Notes: a model not told the origin generated them from the letters alone. 45,001 bases of DNA from Chara braunii (GCA_003427395.1 BFEA01000019.1:3272522-3317522); one strand, 5' to 3'. Positions 10,158 through 20,224 are shown, numbered from the stretch's first letter. Numbers and translations are program-made.

Positions 10158-10569
10158 TTGGGTCTCGCTCCACTGCTATCTGCTGTACGAAATTTCGTAT
10201 AGCATCCGTATAGCTGTCAGAGCAAAAAAAAACGTATAAAACCTAGTGTCGCTCCACTTACTATCCGCTATACGAGTCTCCAATTTTGGAGTTCACTACA
10301 AAACACTCTCACAGCACTACAAGGCATCAATTTGTCGGCCCAGACTCCAGGCTCTCCATATGATTTCGCGATGCTACGCCGACCTCCTTCGACCACCCTC
10401 CGAGTAACGACTTCTGCAGGCTGTGAACTATACGGGATCGTATGGTGAATCCGGAGGGCGCCATCTGACATCCATACGGTGATTTCCGAAGGTGGATTTC
10501 GGATAGTAAGTGGAGCGGTGACTTACTATCTGAAATCGTACAGCAGATAGTAGTGGAGCGAGACCCATT
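10158..10569. mobile_element. Nested inverted-repeat element (outer and inner TIR pairs)
   Basis: The outer left arm GGGTCTCGCTCCACTGCTAT (from 10160) opposes ATAGTAGTGGAGCGAGACCC (to 10567), with the pairing extending to TCTGCTGTACGA. Inner arms TCGCTCCACTTACTATCCG (about 10249) and CGGATAGTAAGTGGAGCG (about 10500) form a second pair with the same consensus. Flanking ATT on both sides could be a 3-bp target duplication. No transposase is present; the superfamily is not determined. Confidence 0.75.
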
Positions 10570-10839
10570 GTGCAACCATGCCGGGGTGGGATGGATGTCA
10601 TCATGTCAGAGCCGCATCAGAGTTGCAGTTCACCCCATGCCGGGGTGGAGTGAAGTGGCAATCTCTGATGCGCCTCTGGCGTAACCTCGGCTGGTTGGCA
10701 GTTCAAATTTGTGCAGAGTCGTGCACAGATCCAAGGCGAGTACTTGTCAGCAACCACCGATGGGCGACGGCAATCCCCTCGTCGTCATTTGCTATGGCTC
10801 CGGGAGCAGGAAACCGCAAGCGGAGGGGATGCAGATGAT

Positions 10840-11720
10840 AGCTAGCTAGCTTAAGGACCGTTCGCACCGAAATGGAGGTAGTCCTACATGGCCCGAGGCA
10901 TCGAGCCAATTGCTGGGCCTACTACACACGTACGCGGCAGAACACCATGTGTGTTTGTGATCGGCTGTCTGGCTGCAGGGATCTGCTGTCCACACAGGAC
11001 TTGTAGTGGAAAAGTCGTCGGCTCCGTCTGATGTGTCTGCTGCTCATCTGCTGTCAACTGGGGTAGCCACTTCCGGCCACCGGGCGGCGAGGACGATGCT
11101 GTGCTTGGGGGTTTCCTTTCAATTTGGCACCGTGTCTGCAACCTTGTTGCTGGGGGCGAGAAGCTCTGGCGCTTGAAATCTGACGAATCGGCAGACCCCG
11201 ACCTCGTTTCCTTCTTCTTTTTTTCCGCATAAGCGACCCCCAAATCTTACCTATTTAAAGTTCGAGAATAGGTCGAGGGTGTTTCGCCCCCGAGGCCTGT
11301 AGTCATTTGTAATCATTGGCTTTTTACCTGAGAGATAAAAAAAAACCGTTCAACCGCTCCAGCTTTACTGAGGGAAATTCCGGAGAGAACCAGCTGCTAG
11401 ACGGTTCAGTTTGATTAGTCTTTCGCCCCTATACCCAGACCTCATTTCCTTTTTTTTTTTTTCCCTTTTTTGAAGTTTTTTCCTTTTTTTTCTTTTCTTT
11501 TCCTTTTTTTTTAATTTTTAATTTTTATTCTTTTTAATTGAAAAAAAAATCAACAAACAGAAGCTCCAATCTAGACCTCATTTCCTTCTATTATTCTCTG
11601 ACGGTAACTAAGTCGTTGCTGTCTCCCTCCGATCCTAAGGGCACAATTATGCGTCCCTGCAATTGCAGGCTGGACATTGTGTCATGTCATGTCTGCAGCT
11701 CCCAATCTACTGGTGAGAAT
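10840..11720. other. Unassigned
   Basis: A minus-strand frame at 10884-11243 has no motif. T-rich stretches (11448-11560) may be old tails. Confidence 0.35.
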
Positions 11721-11722
11721 GA

Positions 11723-11777
11723 ACCCTAAACCCTAAACCCTAAACAGTAAAACCCTAAACCCTAAACCTTAAACCCT
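11723..11777 (+). repeat. Interstitial plant-type telomere repeats (CCCTAAA)n
   Basis: About seven units of AACCCTAA or near-variants, with interruptions (ACAGTAAAA, CCTTAAA). The 7-bp TTTAGGG type is the ancestral telomere repeat of plants and green algae. The array is internal, short and next to a SINE-A fragment. Confidence 0.88.
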
Positions 11778-11794
11778 GTGTTGCAGGATGTATC

Positions 11795-11860
11795 ACTCGG
11801 GTGCTGGACCCGGTTTCCGGCAGGTGCCGCTCCTCACCAATAGATGGAGCAGCCCGACAG
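11795..11860 (+). mobile_element. SINE-A fragment, plus strand
   Basis: GGTGCTGGACCCGGTTTCC, GGCAGGTGCCGCTCC and CACCAATAGATGGAGC lie in direct orientation. The fragment is 20 bp downstream of the interstitial telomere repeat. No tail is seen. Confidence 0.55.
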
Positions 11861-12409
11861 ATGAGCCCTCAATTCTGACGGTTCTCTTACCACCACTGGG
11901 ATAGAGGGCCTACACAAGGACTACTTTTGCAGGGGGAAAAAAAAACGAAAAAAAACACACACACAAACTACGCAGACAGGTTGTGGGTGTCTGGCCAAAT
12001 CCACCCGTGCACCCAAGGCATATAATATGTGGAAGAGGAGAGAGAGGAGAGAGAGGAGAGTCAACCGGGTAATTGTTCTTCAGGTAAACTGGTTGGCAAG
12101 GAGATTGAGAGTAGGCACTTTGACTGAAAGAGGTTCAGGTTCTGTGGTCACCATAGCCAGGAGCTAGGGGATAGGAATCATAGGAGGCAGGGCAGCTAGT
12201 GGATGCTATGAGGCGAAAGACGAAGATTTGCATGACGCCGCAAAAGTGGAATCGGGCACTCTCCTTTCTGGTTCTCGGCGCCCTGTGCATGCCCCACTGG
12301 ACTTCCTCGTCACATCCCTGGCCATGACGGCGCGAAAGCAGCCGCTGGCAGACCTTGAGAGTGTGCAATCGCCTTGCTCCAGAGAGCTGGAGGACACTGC
12401 AGACACTCA

Positions 12410-12649
12410 CCTGGTGAAAGCAGGGGTTGGGGGTCCATTGCAGTAGTCCTGAATTTGGGCTATCGCCGGAAATGGTGGAAAGTCACCATCTTGCCATGAG
12501 AGGTCTCTGGCACTCTCACAATGGTTCCATGCAAAAAACCTTACTCCTTGCTTCTTGAAACCACTAGTACCTTTGCAGAGTGGGAAAATAGCGGGCCTCA
12601 GGTGGGTCTCCGACCTTTTAGGAGGGCGAAACGAAATGACAACCGCCAA
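12410..12649 (-). mobile_element. Possible LINE fragment or orphan exon, minus strand
   Basis: A minus-strand frame reads KQGVRFFAWNH, then ESARDLSWQDGDFPPFP, resembling the 'G-v-W-i-x-D-L-W' stretch between RT and zinc finger in plant LINEs. It ends at a sequence that also looks like a splice donor (CACCAG|GTGAGT at about 12412). LINE debris is the more likely reading given the neighbourhood, but an exon of a real gene is possible. Identity is uncertain. Confidence 0.3.
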
Positions 12650-13100
12650 TCAGATTTATCAATGGCAGCCATCGTCAGGCCCGGCTTTGATTTTTTAGGA
12701 GTTTGCGAAAACTACCAGTTTTCCCTATTTTCCCAACACTGGTGGAGGTACTAGTGGTTAAAAAAAAAACAAAAACAAAAAAAAAAACACCACCACCACC
12801 CATCAACAACAGGTGTAGGGGGGTTGCTGATATGACCAGACACCCCATCAGTTGTGCCAATGGTGTCTTCTTGCCATATGACAGTCTTGCCAGTGGGGGT
12901 TATGGAGGGTGAGAGATTGGTTCTGGTGGGGTAGTGAGAAGATGAAAGTAAGAAGCTGGGTGGTGTGCACTGAACACTAGACGAAAAAGAAGTCACTGGA
13001 GGTTTAAACTTGAAGAGCCACTGACAATGCCGTTGCGAAGAAGATGCCTTGCCTTGCTGTAATGTCTCCATGGTGAAGCCAATGCAAGGGTTCAAGGGCT

Positions 13101-13206
13101 GCCGTCTTCACCCTAATAGAACGCCTGGTCATCATCGTTGCATCTGGACTGAAAGATGCCCCAAATACAGCTACAAAAACCAGGCGTTGCATTCGGGTTC
13201 AGATGG
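13101..13206. mobile_element. MITE family M copy
   Basis: The left arm GCCGTCTTCACCCTAATAG and ACGCCTGGTCATC pair imperfectly with the right arm CCAGGCGTTGCATTCGGG and TTCAGATGGC. The middle has GCATCTGGACTGAAAG, shared with the copies at 15.2, 17.9 and 31.4 kb. Confidence 0.7.
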
Positions 13207-13308
13207 CGATTGAAATCAATGCAGGGGTTCAAAAGGGCCAGGTCAGATGAGAGCTGAAGTCAACGCAAGGGTTCCAGGGCTACGTCAAATGATCGCTAAA
13301 GTCGACGC

Positions 13309-13526
13309 TACCGTCCTCCCCCGAACATAACGCATATGCGTTGCAAACGAATACAACGCTTAGGTTGTTTTCTGTTCGAATACAACACGTCGTGTCTTCT
13401 ATTCGAACAGCTGTTATATTCGAATACAACGCGTATGCGTTTTTTTTCGAATCATATCGATTTTTTATCTTTCCCCCCGTAAACTCGAGTACAACACATA
13501 TGCATTATGTTCGGGGGAAGATGGTA
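13309..13526. mobile_element. Longer MITE of family M type with TA duplication
   Basis: CCGTCCTCCCCCGAACATAA (from 13311) pairs with TTATGTTCGGGGGAAGATGG (ending 13524), with TA at both edges. The interior repeats motifs such as CGAATACAACGC and CATATGCG in both orientations. At about 214 bp it is double the standard length. Confidence 0.75.
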
Positions 13527-13599
13527 GTACCCCTCTCCCAGCTACCCATGAGAATGCACCGGTTAGCGCGGTGCGACAGAAAGGCTTGACCTGCGAGAT

Positions 13600-13646
13600 T
13601 TTTTTTTTTTTTTTTTTTTTTTGTTTGTTTGTTTGTTTGTTTGTTT
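13600..13646 (-). mobile_element. Poly(A)/(AAAC)n tail-only insertion with perfect 16-bp TSD
   Basis: GCTTGACCTGCGAGAT is present at 13584-13599 and 13647-13662, without mismatch. The 47-bp insert is only a T run followed by GTTT repeats. This is what target-primed reverse transcription leaves when it aborts within the RNA tail. Confidence 0.8.
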
Positions 13647-14352
13647 GCTTGACCTGCGAGATCAACAAGGCTGGCGGCACTTTCGGTAAAGTCCTAACCA
13701 GCCATCATTGGGTATTTTAGGGGGTAGCAAACTCGCACATGAGGCTCGGAGGTACTGATGGTTTAAGTAGCGAAGTAACCTCATGTCCAGTGTCGCTTTC
13801 TCTGGGGGCTTTTTTTTTTTTTTTTTTTAAATCAGACTTCAGGCAGGGTCTGCAGAGCTTAAGGAAGAAGGTGTAATGAACCGGACTTCAGAAGCTAACA
13901 AACAAATCTCACATGAACTCATGAGGCTCAAATCAATGATAACAACGAAATTTGAGATAGCAACGAACAACACAACTGTGTGAAGAAGAAGAGCAAGGGC
14001 ATGAGAAAGAGCAGCATGGAAATATTTTCAAAAGACGATAGGGGGCCCATCGCCGCTCTGCCGGTACATGGAAGGTCCATAGCTGTTCTCTAGGCATTTG
14101 TGGTCATTAACAGAGTTGGTCACTTTGTCACAAGTCCTTGTACTAGGTCTATTTTTGACTCTTTTAGTTTAGGATGCTTTCTCTGGGGATGGCTTTTTGT
14201 AAGGGCCTTTTTTTTTGCGCTTTTTCTTCGGTTTGCTTTTTTGGCAACTAAGATGATATTTATTATTTAGATTTCAGTTTTTGTTTTAGTCTTTCCTTTT
14301 TTTTTTTGAATTATGACTTTTTCAGATGAAAAAGTGGAAAGGCTGGTTACTT

Positions 14353-14582
14353 GGAGTCTAGTGGATCAAGGCTAACAGTGTGGGACTGGGTACTTAAAAT
14401 AGCCTCCGGCTGCTTGATTAGTGACCTTGTGGAGCCATATCTTCTTCACTATCCTATCCCCGTAACCTCATGCTCGCCGGGGATAAGCAACCGGACTGGT
14501 GCCCTCCCAGAATATAATGGGGGTGTTTTGATAGTCCAAAAAAAAAAAACAAAAAAAAACAAAAAAAAAACAAAAAAAAAAG
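14353..14582 (+). mobile_element. SINE-B copy 1, A-tailed
   Basis: About 190 bp starting at GTCTAGTGGATCAAGGC, containing GGGACTGGGTACTTAAAATA, GAGCCATATCTTCTTCAC and CAGAATATAATGGGGG, ends in A runs split by single C (14539-14581). The second copy begins 260 bp downstream in the same orientation. TAGTGGATCAAGGC could be a relic Pol III A box, but the B box is unclear. Confidence 0.7.
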
Positions 14583-14612
14583 ATTTCTTGAACTTTCTCC
14601 GCGCCTTACGTG

Positions 14613-14900
14613 TAGTGTAGTGGATCAAGGCTAACAGGGTGGGACTGGGTACTTAAAATAGTCTCCCGCTGCTTGATTGGCGACCTTGTGGAGCCATATC
14701 TTCTTCTTCTTCTTCTTCTTCTTCTTTGTTTTTTTGTTTTTGTTTGTTTTTTTTTTTTTTNTTTTTTACAAGAGCCATATCTTCTTCACTATCCTATCTC
14801 CGTAACTTCGTGGTTGCCATGGATAAGCAACCAGACCGGTGCCCTCCCAGAATATAATGGGGGTGTTTTGTTTGTCCAAAAACCAAAAAAAAAAAAGTTT
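14613..14900 (+). mobile_element. SINE-B copy 2, interrupted by a homopolymer insertion
   Basis: It carries the same blocks as copy 1: GTGGATCAAGGC, GGTACTTAAAATAG, CAACCAGACCGGTGCCC and CAGAATATAATGGGGG, with an A-rich tail near 14879-14896. It is split at 14707-14770 by a CTT/T-rich insert. The interrupted site, GAGCCATATCTTCTT, is duplicated on both sides. Confidence 0.7.
14707..14770 (-). mobile_element. Tail-only insertion in SINE-B copy 2
   Basis: GAGCCATATCTTCTT at 14692-14706 recurs at 14771-14785. Between them are only CTT repeats, T runs with G interruptions, one N (14761) and ACAA. SINE-B copy 1 has the uninterrupted site, so the insertion is real and oriented. Confidence 0.7.
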
Positions 14901-15045
14901 CTTCCCCCTCTCCTACTTCAGGACCTTTCAACGACGCCTGTTGAAGAGTACAATTTTCAAGATTCTTACCCCTCTCCTACTTCAGGACTCCTCTCTCACC
15001 ACCTAAATGTCACTCCTGCCGTCCCTCTCCCCATTCCTTGACCGC

Positions 15046-15047
<2 letters not shown>

Positions 15048-15087
<40 letters not shown>

Positions 15088-15140
15088 AACGCCCCCACCA
15101 GTGTTAGTGCTGCTGGTAAGAGACGCCAAACTAGACGCAA
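15048..15140 (-). mobile_element. SINE-A 3' end with poly(A) tail
   Basis: A T run (15048-15082) is followed by GCCCCCACCAGTGTTAGTGC and TGCTGGTAAGAG, the tail-proximal hairpin block of SINE-A. The head is missing. Confidence 0.5.
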
Positions 15141-15187
15141 TTCACCATTCAAGTCAGTCTCTCTCTAGCGCTGGCCTATCACCGGCT

Positions 15188-15245
15188 ACCGACTTCACCC
15201 GAATAGAGCGCCCGGTCATTATCGCGGCATCTGGACTGAGGAAAG
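15188..15245. mobile_element. MITE family M left half
   Basis: CTACCGACTTCACCCGAATAG, a family-typical left arm, with CGGTCATTATCGCGG and CATCTGGACTGAGG, is present. The right arm is absent. Confidence 0.6.
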
Positions 15246-15727
15246 TTGTGCAAGGAAAATGAGCACCAGCAAAATGACAGAATTCCAAATTGCAACATGA
15301 TATGAAAGCCAGGTAGTCAAAAAAAAAAAAAAAAAAAAAAAAAAAGCCAGATAATTGTGACGTGTCCAGAAGCAGAGATACACTGAAATCACACCAATGT
15401 CGGAGAACCAAGACAACGAACTCCAATGTCAATGAAAGCCCTCTCCCGCCAGCATGAACAACGAATCTGAAGTTCTTCCTCCCTAATGGCGCTCAGCGCC
15501 CAGACCACGATCACACAGCTCGGATACTAGCCTACTGTAATGACGAAGCAACCAGATGACGTCAGCAGCAGCAACTGAAGTACATGCAGATGTCACCCAT
15601 GCAGACCTCCGCCACCACCAGGTACGTGCCCTCACATCCTCTCTCTCACCCGCCCTCCACTTTCTCACTCTCGTCCTCTTCCCCACGCACAACCTCCACA
15701 TCCCGAGACCCACTAGCAATGCCACTT

Positions 15728-15815
15728 TCTGATTTTTTATTTTTTTTATTTTAATTTGCTCCAATCTATTCGTGGGGAGCAGCACGTGCTGGGAACCGGG
15801 CCCAGCGTCCCTTAT
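15728..15815 (-). mobile_element. SINE-A subfamily copy (CACGTG variant)
   Basis: A T-rich stretch (15730-15761) leads into GCTCCAATCTATTCGTGGGG, CACGTGCTGGGAACC and GGGCCCAGCGTCCC. It is nearly identical in its core to the 6.67 kb copy. Confidence 0.6.
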
Positions 15816-15939
15816 AATTGGAATACACTGATGACTGATGAAAATTTGGGATGATTCAGGAACATTTCAGGATGATTGATATAATAAGCTAGAGATTGAT
15901 GCTGACCACTCAGAATGCTTATCTACTCAGATCTCACAT

Positions 15940-16262
15940 ACTACCCCAACCCTAATCTCAGATATCCCTAGCAACCAGCCAGTTTCTACTGAGCCAATAC
16001 TGTATACCAACCAAGCCTCTACCCGGTCTCACACCCCAATCTAGCTAGGTTACAGGGCAGCGCCACCCACCCCAGCACCGACCCTCGTCGGCCAGATTGT
16101 AGCCTTTGGTCAAGTATGTTAATTGCCTTCCACCCTCAGCAATCCCCAGATCTCTATCCAAGGCCTCAAGGTCCTATGAAGGTTACAGGGCAATGCCCCA
16201 GCGCAGGCCAGCATCGTTCTGGTTTCTACTCAACCTGGGCAAGAACACAATAAAAGCTCAAT
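15940..16262 (+). repeat. Copy of the Pro/Ser-rich dispersed repeat
   Basis: GCTAGGTTACAGGGCAGCG, CCAGCACCGACCCTCG and TTGCCTTCCACCCTCAGCAA match the 7.15-7.79 kb repeat. The reading LPPSAIPRSLSKAS resembles FPPSANPRSLYKAS on the minus strand near 19.22 kb. The U6 pseudogene begins directly after it. Confidence 0.5.
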
Positions 16263-16272
16263 TAGGAGATCA

Positions 16273-16446
<174 letters not shown>

Positions 16447-16924
16447 ATGTAACCTAAGAATTCAGATCTGATAATAGTGGGATCCTGAGCAAACAACCAA
16501 TCTGATGATGACGATGATGATGTTGATGATGTTGATGATACTTGACGCTGATTGACCCTCCCCTGTCCACCCCTCCTCTTTTCCCCTCTTACCACCCCGC
16601 CTCTCCCTTGCTGCCTCCGCTAATCAGAACCAGTCTGTTGTTGAGCGGTTCCTCACAGCCCCAGCAATAGGAAAGCCTCCCTCTACCCTACTCCCCTCAA
16701 AGAAGGTTGTTCCCCCAAAAAGCCTACCTCGAGCTATCTCTGTCCTACTCTGCCACCACTAGTAGATGATGTTCTGCCTTCCATATCTCCCAGCCCCAGA
16801 GTTAGACAGTCCCCCTTGTCCGCCCTTATTCCCTACAGGCAAACACTTTCCACCTTGTGTTTCCCCTGCAGAAAAGAGTTCTCCGCACTCAATCCAGCCT
16901 GCCCTCCACGTCAGCAACCTTGTG

Positions 16925-17200
16925 GGGAGGATTTTCACAACCTCAAGTATAGAAAAAGAACAAGGAAAGGCTTATCAACCAGTCCCTGGCACAAAGTCGC
17001 CACCTTGTTCCAGACTTGCTGAGCCCTCGGGCAGGATACGAGGTAGTGCACCACAGCCTCCGGCTGCCACATGTCGCAGATGCCCCACGACTCGTTGAGA
17101 AGGGTTCTGTGTTACGGGATTCTCCATCTGCTAAGGCATCAGTTTACCAGTAGACCCAGATCTATCAACAACCACTGCATGCTCCTTATCCTCGGACAGA
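16925..17200 (-). mobile_element. LINE 3' fragment (zf-RVT region), minus strand
   Basis: On the minus strand, RIRSMQWLL near 17.18 kb matches RIRSMQWLM of the 21-24 kb LINE. After several stops comes ESWGICDMWQPEAVV (from 17095), then HYLVSCPRAQQVWNK, matching the zf-RVT finger. The second cysteine of the CX2C pair is Trp here (CDMW), so the finger is broken. Stops flank the segment. It is a decayed second copy of the same LINE family. Confidence 0.7.
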
Positions 17201-17207
17201 GTCCCAC

Positions 17208-17210
<3 letters not shown>

Positions 17211-17280
<70 letters not shown>
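17211..17280 (+). repeat. (GA)n microsatellite
   Basis: An uninterrupted run of about 35 GA units. It produces artificial Arg-Glu or Leu-Ser frames. Confidence 0.95.
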
Positions 17281-17282
<2 letters not shown>

Positions 17283-17869
17283 GTCAGTATCCATTGCAGC
17301 CACTTTTGCAGTAAATCAGGTTCTGCAGTCGGTATGTGCGTCATTGGCGGTTGCTTCTGGCCATCATTAGTGACGGTTGGTTCTGGCCACTGGTGCACAT
17401 ACCGATAGTGAAGGGCGGTTGCACGCGATGTGTAATGGTTCTGGGCGTGAGCATAATCACTGTCAACTACCGGTAGTTCCATCTGAGGAGGGTGTGCAGG
17501 GGGACGCTAAGGTATGCCTATGGAGAGCACTTCTTGATTCTCGAGCCCATCCACTGGAGCTGGTATCTCGTCTTCATTAGCCGCCTGTTACGTATGGTGA
17601 GGCAGAGTGATTGAACAGGCACTTTCGCTGGGAGAGGCATCATACAGTAGAGGGTACCCAACATGCTTGCTCCCTGAGAATCTTCCGTCCTCCCACAGAC
17701 TCCACACCCACCAACAGTGCTACTTGCAGGGGGGGCAGGGCGAGCCGGAGGTGGGGGCGGGGCGGGGTGGGGGTTGGCAGGGCAGGGGGGGACGGGGAAG
17801 CACAAGGGGAGGGCAAGCACGGCACCAACAAGGTTGTTGACTAGCGGTTGCTAGGATGCTTTGAATTGC

Positions 17870-17980
17870 ACCACTGCCTGCACCCGAATAGAACGCCCTG
17901 TCATTATCGCTGTACCTAGACTGAAAGTTGCCCCAAATACAGCTGTAATGACCAGGCATTCTATTTCGATGACGACGGTA
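17870..17980. mobile_element. MITE family M copy
   Basis: CACCCGAATAGAACGCCC and TGTCATTATCGCTG pair with CAGCTGTAATGACCAGG and CATTCTATTTCG. The right end GACGACGGTA is retained; the left tip is diverged. Confidence 0.68.
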
Positions 17981-18202
17981 GGCACATTGGCAATGTCGAG
18001 TCTCTCCTGCCATGGCTGAGTCTGTGCCTGGGGTTGAGAAGAGATCAAAAGCGTATGTGTATCGGTTTTATTCGGTAGTAGGGCGGCTTGCTCTGTCGAG
18101 TAGGTCTCTTCAGGGGTCACCGTTTGTACTTCTATTTCAGTAGTAGTAGCGGAGAGGAGTTCAGCCTGCAGGTCAGAACTCTGCTGTGCTGGGTCTTACC
18201 CT

Positions 18203-18204
<2 letters not shown>

Positions 18205-18268
<64 letters not shown>
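18205..18268 (+). repeat. (CT)n microsatellite
   Basis: An uninterrupted run of about 32 CT units, inverse in strand to the GA tract 1 kb upstream. Confidence 0.95.
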
Positions 18269-18272
<4 letters not shown>

Positions 18273-18319
18273 CTTACGCCCTGATGGCTCTCAGAAATCT
18301 CTCAGGTTTCTTTATTTCG

Positions 18320-19433
18320 TTTTTTCATGAGTTTTTTTGCCTAATTGGAATTTTGAACATTGAATTTTGCAGACGTTTTAGTGGGGATAGGACGTCGGAG
18401 GTTATGGCTGGAACTTTGGTAGGCAGGGGATTTTTGAGACTCCAGGGTACAGACATACGGTAGTTACCCACAGCAGGTCTGAGATCCGTCTGGCCTAAGT
18501 AAGGGAACAAGCCAGGGGAAGGATGGTAGGACTGTCAGTCTGGGCTCCGCCTGGCCTTGGGTAAGCTAGGGGAAGGAGAGATAGGGCTGGCCAGTTGTGG
18601 GTATAGACTACTAGTTAGCTGTCCCCGAAAAATTAACCCAGGGGTCTGTTATAGGGGAGCCTTATTCTACAGGGGTGTTGCATGGCGGGAGGCAGTAGCC
18701 CTATTGGGAGTAGGGCAGATTGGCGATTGTCTGAGTCTGGGGCCGGGGTTGGAGAGTTGGTCGCCTTCAACCCCAGCGGGGGCAGACAGGGACAAGGGGT
18801 GGGCAAAGGCAGCCTCTAGGAGGGGATTGGTTCCCTCCGCGGATGAGGTGGATGGAGGGGAGGGGATCTGTTCTATGTTGGGGCCGAGGGATTTTCCTCG
18901 GTGGAGGCAACATGAGACAGGGTACAGTGGGTATGGATTGGTTTGAGCTGTGACCAATGGAAGCGTATCCTTTTCATGATCTAATAAACTCAATGTGTCA
19001 GAAAAGATCTGATAATTTCGATACAGTTCAATACTTCAAAACCAGCCATCGGCTGGTCTTCTTCTTTATTTAGGATATAGGAATTCAGGGATGGTCGAAC
19101 CTAGACTGATAACTGCTGAAGTTGCTTTGTTCTGTGCTCCTGGATTGCCGATGCCAGAACAACGCTGGCCGGAGCCGGGGCATAGCCCTGTAACTTGCAA
19201 TTGGCAGGGGTGGGAGGCCTTGTAGAGAGATCTGGGGTTTGCTGAGGGAGGAAAGCAAGCCAATGGTGAACCAGGGGGGGCTACCTTGACAACTTATGGG
19301 GTGGGGTTAGTCTGGGTAGTGAGAAGAGATCAGCTATGGCAGTGGGGCGATAGGTTTGTCTTGTTCCTGAGTTGCAATATCCTGGTAAGGGAGGGCTTGG
19401 AGTTGTTCAGGATTAGGAGTCCAGTATGGCTGA
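18320..19433 (-). repeat. Probable minus-strand copy of the Pro/Ser-rich repeat, up to the N gap
   Basis: The minus strand shows FPPSANPRSLYKAS near 19.22 kb and further Pro/Ser-rich frames (18667-18993). The plus strand is GGG-rich throughout. No recognised domain is present, and the right part is lost in the gap. Confidence 0.4.
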
Positions 19434-19788
19434 NNNNNNNNNNNNNNNNNNNNNNNNNNNNNNNNNNNNNNNNNNNNNNNNNNNNNNNNNNNNNNNNNNN
19501 NNNNNNNNNNNNNNNNNNNNNNNNNNNNNNNNNNNNNNNNNNNNNNNNNNNNNNNNNNNNNNNNNNNNNNNNNNNNNNNNNNNNNNNNNNNNNNNNNNNN
19601 NNNNNNNNNNNNNNNNNNNNNNNNNNNNNNNNNNNNNNNNNNNNNNNNNNNNNNNNNNNNNNNNNNNNNNNNNNNNNNNNNNNNNNNNNNNNNNNNNNNN
19701 NNNNNNNNNNNNNNNNNNNNNNNNNNNNNNNNNNNNNNNNNNNNNNNNNNNNNNNNNNNNNNNNNNNNNNNNNNNNNNNNNNNNNNNN
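19434..19788. other. Assembly gap, 355 N
   Basis: A run of 355 undetermined bases. Open frames crossing it are not real evidence of coding. The sequences on either side need not be contiguous at this spacing. Confidence 0.99.
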
Positions 19789-19894
19789 GTGCTAAACGGG
19801 CGGGAAAAAAAAAGAAGAAAGAAAAAAGTGCGGGGTCGCCAGGGTGGTCTGCAGTTTCTGCCTGTTCAGCTGATTCCATCAGCTGTCAGATGAT

Positions 19895-19942
19895 TAGATG
19901 GGCTGCTTTTCTCAAAAAAAAAAAAAAAAAAAAAAAAAACGA
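19895..19942 (+). mobile_element. Probable A-tail-only retroinsertion with 9-bp duplication
   Basis: TCAGATGAT occurs at 19886-19894 and 19943-19951, flanking about 19 bp of unique sequence, a run of A, and CGA. Without it, the minus-strand segment reads on from ATIGDHL for only a few more codons to a stop. The duplication is short, so chance is possible. Confidence 0.45.
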
Positions 19943-20150
19943 TCAGATGATCACCTATGGTCGCCTCTTCAATCTCTCCGTGTGGCATAAGAACAAAAAG
20001 TGTGTGGTCCAGAGCGGAGCGGATTAGTTTGAGAATCCGTTTCTCTCGGATTGTTCGCCGAATGATCTTATTTATACACAGTTCCATGATTTTTGGCTCC
20101 AGGGCCTTCAGCCTCAGCGGATCATTCAATATTATACCCTTGTGCACCAT
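19943..20150 (-). other. Unassigned coding-looking segment, minus strand
   Basis: The minus strand is open for about 69 codons with balanced composition (MVHKGIILNDPLRLKALEPK, then TIREKRILKLIRSALDH, then PHGEIEEATIGDHL). The opposite frame is also open. The KRILKLI pattern weakly recalls the palm region of group II-type or mitochondrial reverse transcriptases, but no catalytic motif is present, so no function is assigned. Its downstream end runs into an A/T homopolymer that appears to be a later insertion (19895-19942). Confidence 0.25.
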
Positions 20151-20224
20151 AAAAGGTACCCATTATTATAATTATTACATTAAGCGCCGTGTGAGCACTA
20201 CGTCCCGGTCTGAAGCCATGTGAA

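Noticed and set aside
19286-19893. Long frames crossing the N gap
   Set aside because: Most of their length is undetermined sequence.
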